Positions 55,100 to 64,000 of a stretch of DNA of 64,000 nucleotides are shown piece by piece. Under the pieces are notes generated by a model. It did not search any database, had not been told where the DNA came from, and was given only the letters and a program-made list of their open reading frames with translations. Source of the DNA: Brachionus plicatilis (lineage: Eukaryota; Rotifera; Eurotatoria; Ploima; Brachionidae); contig QEOQ01000246.1 of the NCBI GenBank assembly GCA_010279815.1, positions 902,063 through 966,062 on the forward strand, read 5' to 3'. A program made the position numbers and the translations under genes. The first letter of the stretch is position 1, and each line of letters opens with the position of its first letter.

Positions 55100-55758
55100 G
55101 GGTCTACCTTTTCAACACAAAAAAATAACCATTCAACACAATTTCAAAACGCTCAGCACAAAATGATTTCTTCTCAACACAAAAATTAAAATTTGAAAAA
55201 AAATACTTTTAGCACAAAAATTAAAAATAAAATAAATTCATTCAACACAAAAATTGATGGCTTGATGAGAAAATTTAAAAAAAAAATATTCAAGAACTGT
55301 TATAAAGTTGAGCTTAACAGTAAGAAATGTTCTTGCAAGTTTTTCACTAAATTAGAATATTGTGCACATTTATTGACATTAAAAGAGTTTTTAAAAAAAA
55401 AGGACCAATTTGTCAATAAACCTAAAAGAGGTAGAGCAAAAAATGCGGGAAAATGGTTTTCTAGAGACTAATTTTTTTAATTTCTTTTCTTAAAGCTTCG
55501 AAATTTACTTTATTTACCTAACTTCCACTTATAAATATCATTAAATAAAATTTTAAATTAAAAAAAAATTAATTTTTTTATAAATATTTTTCTGTTGAAA
55601 AAAAATTTCCTTTAAAAATTATTTTCAAACACAATTTTTTTGTGTTAAATGTTTTTTTTTTTTAAATATGATTTTTTGTGCTGAGAAGAAATCGAATTGT
55701 GTTGAATGTTCTTTTCATTGTGCTAATCAGAAATTGATTGTGCTGAAATAATATTCCC
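55100..55758 (+). mobile_element. Non-autonomous MULE with SWIM-finger ORF, exact 9-bp TSD (copy 2)
   Basis: Left end GGGTCTACCTTTTCAACACA; right end, reversed, GGGAATATTATTTCAGCACA. Exact 9-bp duplication AAAAAAATA (55091-55099, 55759-55767). Both subterminal zones contain clustered TCAACACAA / TCAGCACAA motifs in inverted orientation, likely transposase-binding sites. Inverse of copy 1 at 23951-24595. Confidence 0.85.
55193..55471 (+). CDS. SWIM zinc-finger protein of a MULE derivative, 92 aa
   Basis: The frame ends with CYKVELNSKKCSCKFFTKLE, then YCAHLLTLKEFLKKK, QFVNKPKRGRAKNAGKWFSR and D. CSC...CAH is a SWIM finger (CxC-x8-CxH), and the KPKRGRAK tail is the basic C-terminus typical of MULE transposases. 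The first about 30 residues lie in the subterminal repeats and may not be translated. The nuclease domain is absent, so the protein could at most bind DNA. The frame is intact here while the sister copy is degraded. Confidence 0.55.
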   Translation: MKKNTFSTKIKNKINSFNTKIDGLMRKFKKKIFKNCYKVELNSKKCSCKFFTKLEYCAHLLTLKEFLKKKDQFVNKPKRGRAKNAGKWFSRD

Positions 55759-55767
55759 AAAAAAATA

Positions 55768-57374
55768 TTCCAAAATCTAAAAATAAAGAAGAAATCACTA
55801 ATCATTTTTACTAAACCACTATAATAAAAACTGATACAACTTAAACTCCTCTCTTATATTTTTTACTTAAAATTTCTTTGTTCTTTCATAAACAAATCTT
55901 CCAAACATCTTTAAAGAGAGTAGAGAGAGTAAAAAAAAATTTAAATAATAAAGAAAAAAATATATGCTACTTTTTTGATTTTTATCGTTTTATTTTAATT
56001 TATAGAAATTTTTTAGAAAACCTTTTCTATTTTATTTATCTAAATGTTGTATTATGTCCTAACAGTGATACTTATTCTATTGATATTTAAAAATTAAGAT
56101 TAATAAGGTGTAGAAACTCATAATTTTGTCACCACTTTTGAACCAAGAAAAAAAAAAAAAAATAAATAAATAAAAGAAATTTTGAATAATATTTAACCAA
56201 ACTAGTTTAATTAACATTTTTTTTTTAAAAATTATTTAGTATGATTTCAAATATTTGTCTTTAATCTCTTTAAAACTGCTTATCTCATTTATTCTTTTTT
56301 AATATTTTCTTAACATCGCCTTAAAGGCGTTCACTGAAATAAATAATAATAATAATAATATAGACTCACCGACTAGTATGATGGGTTAATGGAGTTATGA
56401 CTAAAGGTGTCAATAAAGAATACACTATTGCTTCAAAAATTAACCCGGTAACTCCAAATTTTACCTCTTGACCTTGGATTTGTGTTTTTACATTTAACTT
56501 TGTAATTTTTACACATATGGTGACAAATATAAATTGAAAATTTTAATTAAAAATAAGGTTTTACATTGGGGTTAAGATTATTTTCTAAAATACTTAAACT
56601 TAAATTTTAGGGTCGTCATTAAATAAGATTTATATTATTTTTCTTTGGTTTTAATTATTCAGTATTTTGAACACTCTTAAAAAGTGTATAAAATTTTTTA
56701 AATATTGAGATTTTTAATTTCTTAATTAGAAGTCTTCTTAATAAAATATTAAAGTATAAATTCAATTTAAAAATGGGTTTTTATTTAATTAAATTTTATT
56801 GCTAATTTTTGCCTTTAGCTTAAACTGCAGGTATAAATTTTTGATTAAAATTTTTTTTCATGATTTTTTTTTAAATACGAAAATAATCTATTTTAAAATC
56901 GACTAATTTTTATTTCGAAAAAACATTATTCCAATATTTACCAATAAATATTTTTAATATTAAACTCGTTTGTAAAATTGTTATAAAAAGATTAAAAAAC
57001 TTTGATTTGAAGAGTTTAAACTAATCTCTTAAAGTTCATAGCTAATTTTGATCAAATAGAATTATGTATTTTGAATATTAAATTAATTACTCCTATTCAA
57101 TCTTTGAAATTTTTGATGAAAAAAAAAAAAATTTAGTTAGAAGTTTAATTTTAAAAGGTTAAAATAATTTTATTCAATTCTCAACCATCTTGTAATAATT
57201 CAAATCACTGCAATAAAAAATTATGCGACTTAAAAAATATCATCAAAATTTTTTTAAGATCACCTTTATTTTTAATGATTAAAATAATTCTTATCACCAA
57301 GAAAAAAAGACAGATGCGAAATCAAACAATTCTTTTATAAATTATTGAATATTGTTGTTATTTGAAAAAAGAAA
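55768..57374. other. Intergenic; LINE tail at 56240-56360
   Basis: AT-rich. The only notable part is the LINE tail listed separately, and a short unexplained stretch 56370-56480 with an inverted pair TTAATGGAGTTATGA / AACCCGGTAACTCC. Confidence 0.35.
56240..56360 (+). mobile_element. LINE 3' end with (AAT)n tail
   Basis: ATCGCCTTAAAGGCGTTCAC (a GCCTTAAAGGC hairpin), then TGAAATAAATAATAATAATA. A hairpin followed by (AAT)n is a common 3' end of invertebrate CR1/RTE-like LINEs. Plus orientation; no ORF left upstream. Confidence 0.55.
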
Positions 57375-60300
57375 ATGAAATCGTTTGAGTTTATAACCCT
57401 GTTTTCGTTGGCGATAGTCTCGGTCTTGGCCCAAAAAATTTCTTTTGAGGGCTACAAGATGCTTAGATTGGTTCCCAAAGTCGAGCAGCATCTAGTCTTG
57501 ATCGACCAGCTTCAACACAACCCCGATGTAGGCTAAAAAATAAAAATTAGTCAAAATATTTCTTTTTTTTGTTAGTTTGATCTATTGAACAGAATGCGGG
57601 CCATTGAGGAGCCTATTTATGCTGCTGTCTCACCCCTTGCCTTGATTAAATATTCCCAGATTTTTTCCCAAAATGGAATTGAGTACCAAATAGTTGACAA
57701 TAATATTCAAAGGTTATAAAAATTTTAATTAAAATTTTATTAAGATTCTATTAATTAAATATTTAAAAATTTTTTTAAAGACTTTTTGATTTGCAACAGA
57801 AATCAATGAACAGAACCAGACGCGATGTCAAAAATATTGTAGGCAAATTTCCAAGATACACTGAAATTAACAGTTTTATTGACGATGTTGTATCCAATTC
57901 TCCGAACATTGCTTCATCATATGCAGCTGGAACAACTCACGAAAATAGAATCATTAAGGCAATAGTATTTAAAACTGCCACTTCCAACAGAGGAATCTTT
58001 ATTGATTGCGGATTTCATGCCGTAAGTCTTTGATACTTAAATGCCTTTTTTCATTCAAAAATATAATTATTTGAATGAAAAATTTATTTTTATTTTAAAT
58101 TTAGATATAATAATTTTTTAAATTATTTAGAGATTTAAACTTTAATTTTTAAGCAAAATAATTGATTGCCAAAATTTGAAAGTATCTTAAACTAAAAGTA
58201 TTTTTTTAGAAATAATGGCAATGCAGCATATTAAATAAAATTATATATAAAATTACTTTTAGAAAAGAGTATCGTTTTTAGAATTTTTCTTAATCCTTTT
58301 TTGACTAGATCTCAAAAAAGTAAAAAAAATTAAATTTAGAACAACAAATAATTTAAATAAAATTAAAAAAAAGTAAATAAAAAATTATCCTTTTTTGTGT
58401 TGCAGAAGCTGATTGAAGGTGATGCATTCAATAATATTCTTTTGTTTTTCACGGAGTCCATTATCAAGAAATGAAGGGTAGATCCAAAATTATTTTCAAT
58501 TTGAATCTGAATCAATTAAAAATTCCACTAATCAAAAAAAACAAAAAATTTTAAATACAATCTCCGTTAATTTTGACAAATTGAGACTTTAATTTTTTTA
58601 CTTTTTTGAGAGCCATTATGATGAAACTTTTCTAACCTTCTGATGAAAATTGTGACTTAAAAAAACTCTGCTTAATTCCATTCAATCATTTAACTGGTTC
58701 TACGATACGATAAATTCACCTAATTTTTTGTTAATTTCCGTCAGTGAAATAATTCCAAAATTTTTCATGAAAAATTTTATTTGTTTTGTTTTTTGAATAA
58801 GTAGAAATAATGAAATTTTTATTGGCTTATTTGGACCGAATTGACATAAATTTGGTAAAATTTAAAAAAAATGGTAAAAAATGATTACGGTAAAATCTAT
58901 TTTATAAATTTGTATATTATAATTTTTTTTTTTTAAATAAATGGAAATTAAAATTACAAAAAAAAACGCGGTGATATCATAAGACACACAACTAGAATTT
59001 AGTCGCCTTAACAACCTTTAATATATTTCATCAAAAAAATTATGAAATATCTTATTTTTTTTCGATGATTTTTATCTCTTACATTATTCAAAAAAAAAGA
59101 AAAAGTTTTTGAATATCATGTAAAGCTTGAAATATGTCTAAGTCATTTAAAATATTTTTTTTTAATTTTTTAGGTCGTTATTAGTTTTTAGGTCTATATT
59201 AGTTCAATCAAATTAAAATCCAGTGATTAATGTGAAGATTAAATCTTTTACCGTAAACCTTTGCGCATAGGCGCAGCAGTTAATACCAGGCCCTACAACT
59301 ACCGCAATGCGGCTAATCCCAGTCATTTCATGTAAAAAAAAATTAAAATTGAATTTAAAAGAAAAAAATTGATTAAAAATTGGTTCAATAAAAAAGCGTA
59401 GAAAAAAAGAAAAAAGAAAAATTGCAAAACCAACTTTTTTAAATTTTTTTCTTTTTTTAAAAAATGTTTTTTTTTCCTTAAAAACTTAATTTTACCGCAT
59501 GCGGTTGTTTCGAAACTTTTAAATTAAAATCGACCTATAACGGCATTTAAATGCTTATTTTAATTTTTTTTTTCGCGGTTATGAATCAGTTTTTGGTGCG
59601 GTAAAACGACAAATTCCTGGGTTTACCACATGGTAAATCCCGGATCCTGTCTTAGGCGCGAAAAATCTTTTTAATTCAATTTTAATTTTTTTTTACATGA
59701 AATGACTGGGATTAGCCGCATTGCGGTAGTTGTAGGGCCTGGTATTAACTGCTGCGCCTATGCGCAAGGGTTTACGGTAATTAGATTATATTTATATATT
59801 ATTTTTATCAAACACAATTTTTAAAATTTACCAAGTCTAAAGTTTTTAGGACTTGTGAGCAAAATCTAATTTTCCTTTTTTAAAAAAAATTTCACAAATT
59901 TAGTCAATTTCGGTCAAAAAGTCAATAAATATTTAATTTTTAAAAACTATTCAAAAAATTTAAAACAAAAAATAAAACTTTTCAAAAAAATTCGATTTAT
60001 TTTCGAAAAATTTTGAAATTATTTTTAGTTATTTTACGATAAATATCATTTCTCAGATTACCATATATGGTGAATTCATCGTACCGGAGCAGCCCTGTAA
60101 ATGACATTATTTTAAATCACTCTAAGGAAATTTACAATTTCTCTTTCAAAATTTTTTAAAATTTTCCAAATAACTAAAAATTAAGCTAAATTTTTAAAGA
60201 ATTAAAATTATTTTACCAAAAATGAATTTTCATTTTAAACACTAATTGTTATATGATAACTAAAATATAACTTTATTTTTAGCGTGAATGGATTGCTGTT

Positions 60301-61224
60301 TCTTCATGCATTTGGATGATTGATCAAGTAAATTTAAATTTTTGTTTAATTCACAGTTTTTTTTATCTATTTTTGTTCAGATGTATCGAGGCTTTAATGA
60401 TGGTGATAGTGATATGCAAGCTATTCTTGGCAAATACGAGATTCATATTCTTCCATTGGTAAATCCAGACGGATATGAATACTCACATACTACTGTAAAA
60501 ATAAAAATAATTTTTTTTTTTATATTTTAAATTTTTAACAATTAGAATCGAATGTGGCGTAAAAATAGAAAACCAAACTCGGGCTCTAGCTGTGTAGGCA
60601 CTGATCTGAATCGTAATTTTGGCTTTCAATGGAGAGTAGGCTGAGTGAGCACATTTTTAGGAGAAAAGTAAAATTTTTGTTTTAGACTGGCGGATCTTCA
60701 TCAAATCCATGCAGTGATACATACGCTGGTCCAAGCGCTGACTCGGAGCTTGAAACAAAAACTGTTGAAAATGTTATTTTGAACAAAATGAACTTTTGGG
60801 ATGCCTATTTGACAATTCACACCTATGGTCAATACTGGTTGACTTCATGGAGTTACACGACTGCTTATCCCTCAGATTATGATGATTTGAAATTAGCTGC
60901 TGACAAAGGTGCTGCGGCCCTAAAAGCTTTGCATGGCACCCAGTACACAACTGGACACTCTGGTGTTCTTTTTGGCCGATTGTCTGGTGTGAGTGATGAC
61001 TGGGCCAAAGGCGAGGCTAAGATAAAATACGCCTGTACTTTGGAATTATCACCAGGCAGCTCGAGTTCAGACGCTTTCTTTGGATTTGCTCTTCCAGAAG
61101 ACAGGTAATTGAGAGGCTAGAAATTTTTTAATTTTAGGTAAATTTTATTTTTAGGGTTCCAAAAGTTGGCAAAGAACTCTATGCTGGTGTAGTCGGATAT
61201 CTAAAACATATAGGAAATTTATAA
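57375..61224 (+). CDS. M14A metallocarboxypeptidase, probably B-type, secreted zymogen, 422 aa
   Basis: Eight exons: 57375-57527, 57576-57712, 57781-58021, 60283-60327, 60381-60494, 60546-60635, 60686-61104, 61155-61224. They total 1269 nt, in frame. A signal peptide ([20 protein letters not shown]) and a propeptide lead to a basic activation site (RTRRD, 108-112). Zinc ligands are H176 and E179 (FHAREW) and H305 (TIHTYGQYW). Substrate-binding residues are R235 (MWRKNR) and N252-R253 (DLNRNF); the catalytic Glu is E380 (CTLELSPG). D364 in SDDWAKG occupies the position that is Asp in carboxypeptidase B and Ile in A, suggesting removal of C-terminal Lys/Arg. The usual Tyr248 position appears to be Gly (VLFGRLSG), which is odd. 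Intron 3 (2.3 kb) splits FHA from REW. Confidence 0.9.
58406..58474 (+). other. Possible alternative terminal exon of the carboxypeptidase gene
   Basis: After a good acceptor (TTTTTTGTGTTGCAG) an in-phase stretch reads [20 protein letters not shown], then KK and a stop. Joined to exon 3 (ends FHA, phase 0) it would give a truncated protein of about 199 residues with HAK instead of HARE, lacking the zinc Glu and the rest of the catalytic domain. It may instead be a relic of another gene. Confidence 0.35.
59248..59780. repeat. Foldback element with TTACCGTAAACC ends
   Basis: Left end TTACCGTAAACCTTTGCGCA; the right end, reversed, is TTACCGTAAACCCTTGCGCA. Arms of about 115 bp match nearly fully through the GC-richer CAGCAGTTAATACCAGGCCC and extend into AT sequence. 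Interior repeats ACCGCATGCGG and GTTTACCACATGGTAAA are small palindromes. No clear target duplication. Located in carboxypeptidase intron 3. Confidence 0.75.
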
Positions 61225-61291
61225 AACGTTTAATTAATTAATAAATTTTTAGAGATAAATTTTATTTTAGATTTTATTTATGGAAAAAAAT

Positions 61292-61363
61292 CTCCGTGAC
61301 GGGGAATTGAACCCCAGTCTCCCGCGTGACAGGCGGGGATACTCACCACTATACTATCACGGA
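61292..61363 (-). tRNA. tRNA-Asp (GTC)
   Basis: 72-nt cloverleaf on the minus strand. 5' acceptor TCCGTGA pairs with TCACGGA; A-box-like TAGTATAGTGGTGAGTATC; anticodon loop CTGTCAC with GTC; T arm GGGGTTCAATTCCCC; discriminator G. Followed by a T run, the Pol III terminator. No intron. It closely matches animal tRNA-Asp. Confidence 0.95.
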
Positions 61364-61441
61364 TTAAAAAATAACTAATGAATTTTAATGTTTAATTCAG
61401 TATTTTTTTTAAGAAATTAAAAAATTATTTGAAAAAAAATT

Positions 61442-61513
61442 TTCCCGTGCCGGGAATTGAACCCGGGCCTTGACGGTGAGAGCGTCAAATCCTAACCACT
61501 AGACCACGCGGGA
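61442..61513 (-). tRNA. tRNA-Glu (CTC)
   Basis: 72 nt on the minus strand. 5' TCCCGCG, then TGGTCTAGTGGTTAGGAT (A box), anticodon loop CTCTCAC with CTC, T arm CCGGGTTCAATTCCCGG, 3' CACGGGA plus A. The sixth acceptor pair is C-A rather than a Watson-Crick pair. A run of eight T follows as terminator. About 80 bp from tRNA-Asp, same strand, each with its own terminator. Confidence 0.93.
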
Positions 61514-62372
61514 TCTGAGTATCACAACCTAACCTGTGTGGCTAATAAACTTTAAAAAAAAATCAAGAATTCATTTTGTTGATGCCTTATAATCGATGCT
61601 AGCCAATTTAAGTAGAATATCAAATTTTTTATTTTTTTACAAATATTATATAAAATACACTAATTATTAAAATATAAAAATTAATTAACTCCAGATTTAA
61701 AAGATATCCCCCCATTAGTTCAAAAAATTAAATAAATATTATCTAATTTTTTTGTGTGTACTAATTCATTGTTAGATTGAAGTTTCAGATCAAATTTTAA
61801 GATAAAAAACGATAATTTAAAATTTTAAACTTAATTAATCTAATGATTTTGATAATTTTTGAAAATAAATACTGAAAAAGTCTGATAATGGTTTACTATC
61901 AAATTAACATCAAAGTGATGACCTTTAATTAATTTAACAAAACCTGTCAATAATTTAAGTAATTCAGGTTAAGTTAATTCATTAATTCAAATTCATAAAT
62001 TTTATATTCATTCATTCAAACTAATTCAAACAAATTTTCCACTTAAAAAAAAATTTATAAACTTTAAAACATTAAATTTTTTTTTTCTTAAAATTTTTTT
62101 TTAAATAAATAAAAAATATGAAACTATTACAGTTAAATGAAAATGGATATCTTAAAATTTTATATAAATTTCTTTAAAATTATTTTTTTTATTTCTAAAA
62201 AAAAATATTTCAGTTTATATTTTTATCGTTTGATCATAATCTCACTTCAATTTGCCAATTGATAAACTATATTTACTGAGTTTTCGCCAATTTTAATAGA
62301 CGAATATAAAAGTACCTTTATTTTCATAAAATTCCTTAATTAATATAAAAATTTGAATTTTAAAAAAATCAA
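61514..62372. other. Intergenic, nothing recognised
   Basis: AT-rich; no ORF, RNA or bounded repeat supported. Confidence 0.4.
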
Positions 62373-62380
62373 GTTTGATG

Positions 62381-62615
62381 GGCAAAGTAAAATTTTGGAT
62401 CAAATTTTATTTTTCAAATTTGATCAAATCATTTCTAATTCACTTTAAAATTTCAATGCATTTTTTACGTATAACAATCCTTTTTGATAAATTTTAAAAT
62501 AAAGTTTTATATATTTTATAAAAATGTAAAATTCTACGATGAAATTTAATTACGTATGTAAAAATGTTCTGATCAAATTTGAAAAATGAAATTTGATCAA
62601 AAATTTTACTTTGCC
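62381..62615. mobile_element. MITE with GGCAAAG ends and exact 8-bp TSD, 235 bp
   Basis: Left end GGCAAAGTAAAATTTTGGAT, right end the inverse ACTTTGCC; arms of about 50 bp containing TTCAAATTTGATCA. Exact duplication GTTTGATG (62373-62380, 62616-62623). The ends share GGCAAA with the GGCAA family, but the interior does not align by eye. Confidence 0.8.
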
Positions 62616-62623
62616 GTTTGATG

Positions 62624-64000
62624 CTAGTTTTTCTTATTTTTTATTTATTCAAAAATCTAAATTTTTGTCTTCCAGGACCTAAATTAGAAACCAAATTACA
62701 AAAATTTTTTATTAAAATTCATATCATAATATTCAAAATCATCAAAATATTGTTCCAATTCAAAAGAGTACGACGAAAAGAAGAAGAAGAAGAGGATTTA
62801 ATTCAATTCTTTAAGATTTTAAATATCCAGAAACTGGTACATTGGTACAACATGGTGTGAATGCAAAGAACTGCTTTAGGCTTATGGTCCATCTCCACTT
62901 GTTCAGGTGCACTTATTAATACTAATACTACGGCTATCCTGTTGGTTATGTTATCATTTTATAATTAAAAAAAAATTTTATTATAACAAAAAAATTAATA
63001 TCAGAGTTATTTTAAAAATATTTCAATTTAAAAAAAAATTATATTAAATAAATATTTAAAATTTTTTTTTATTAATTTTTTAATTGCCATGAAATTTTTA
63101 TCTCCATAATCTTCAGCATCTTATTTATCATTATAATTTAAAAACTCAGTATCCATATCACCTTTTATTTACTAGTTGACTTTTATTTAATTATTCTAAT
63201 TATTTTGGTTTATTTTATGTTTCAAATTTGATCAATTTTTTAGTATATTTTTTTTTAATCTTTTGTATGTATTTAAAAATTTAAAAATGTTATACAGCTT
63301 TTTTTAAAAATTACCATTTCTGATAGAAAAATTGAAAAATTAAATTTTAGTTATCAGTCTAAAAAACATAATCAGAAGTAAACCTAAAGCTAAAATTTTT
63401 AAGTTTAACCTGAGAAAATCTCGGGCAAGATAACAATAAAAATATTAGAGATATATTTAAATAATTTTTAAAAATTCTCTTACTTAAAAGAACCTGAATT
63501 TGAAAAAATCAATCACTAACAAAATTAATCTATTTAAAACAGTGTTTTTATTTTTAACGATTTTAACATATTTTCCAATTTTTTTTTTTAAATAATGAAA
63601 AGCATTTATTAAAAACATAAATGTATTGAATTAATTTTTTTTGTTTGGAATTGTTGCCAAATTGGGTATTGTGAAATTAAAACACAAATTGAAAAAAAAA
63701 ATACTTTTTTTGATAAACTTAAATTAAAGTTAATAAATTAAAAAAATATTTTAGAAAATACTGCAGCATAGTGTAACATATTTTGTTGCAACTTTTTTGG
63801 AATTAAATTTTGTTTTCTTTTTTTTTAATAAATAAAACCAATACATCAATTTAAATCTTATTGATGTTATATTTTTTCTTAAAAAAAAGTATCTTGCATT
63901 AAAAAAAGTATGTTTACTATGTTTCAACTTTTTTTTAAATATTTTTTATTTACTTTAATTTTGAATTTCACAATGACTCCAAATTGGAAAATTTATTAAA
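62624..64000. other. Intergenic; small complex stretch at 62750-62945
   Basis: 62750-62945 has higher GC, with AGTACGACGAAAAGAAGAAG, ATGGTGTGAATGCAAAGAAC and ATGGTCCATCTCCACTTGTT. Frames are short and broken, so it may be an exon remnant or RNA; unrecognised. The rest to the window end is AT-rich with nothing seen. Confidence 0.35.

Noticed and set aside
62618..62860. 80-residue plus-strand ORF
   Set aside because: Its first half is AT-rich flank of a MITE; only a short KEEEEEDL stretch looks coding, which is not enough to call a gene.
1..64000. CRISPR array, bacterial operon or origin
   Set aside because: No direct-repeat/spacer structure and no prokaryotic gene organisation; genes have spliceosomal introns.

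Overview
The window is about 64 kb of very AT-rich animal nuclear DNA. Genes are split by GT-AG introns, many of only about 50 bp. Two Pol III tRNA genes, long poly-A/T tracts, an assembly gap (39189-39769) and dense fossil transposons all fit a small invertebrate. Short introns, very low GC and a secreted PAN-type exon next to a WD40 array suggest a monogonont rotifer such as Brachionus. That placement is inference; no species-level marker was seen.

Layout. 1-2910 (-): 5' part of a NOSTRIN-like F-BAR gene. 4059-4895: Merlin-like element. 4.9-14.5 kb: mostly gene-free, with MITEs and foldback elements. 14511-15499 (-): a six-exon gene for a 232-residue protein pairing tetrapeptide G-x-[I/V]-x repeats with an RNF4-like RING; this is the most novel-looking gene here. 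17596-22529 (-): SOWAH-family gene with an antisense LINE in its longest intron. 23-30.4 kb: a transposon graveyard (MULE, nested piggyBac-in-MITE, Tc1 with IR/DR ends, LINE) and one unrecognised single-exon ORF. 31.8-33.8 kb: decayed coding sequence. 34.3-43.4 kb: two inverted LTR-like repeats flanking a complete BARD1 homologue (37655-41891). 44.4-46.4 kb: WD40 array broken by a Penelope-like element, next to a PAN-like exon. 48166-52818: HROB-like OB-fold gene, convergent with NDUFB9 (52936-53506, -). 55.1 kb: non-autonomous MULE. 57375-61224: M14A carboxypeptidase with residues favouring B-type specificity. 61.3-61.5 kb: tRNA-Asp and tRNA-Glu.

Functions. The host genes are ordinary animal housekeeping and signalling genes: membrane curvature, BRCA1-partner ubiquitin ligase, homologous recombination, respiratory complex I and digestion. 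They show no operon logic. BARD1 and the HROB-like gene both serve recombination repair and lie 6 kb apart, which may be chance. Exon models were built by hand; for the complete multi-exon models (RING, SOWAH, BARD1, HROB-like, NDUFB9, carboxypeptidase) the summed lengths stay in frame, which is the main support for them.

Mobile DNA. Several elements have exact target-site duplications readable in the sequence: 8 bp for the Merlin-like element, 8-9 bp for a four-copy GGCAA family, 9 bp for two SWIM-bearing MULE derivatives and a near-perfect 353-bp palindrome, TTAA for piggyBac, TA for Tc1, and 8 bp for a hAT-type MITE.
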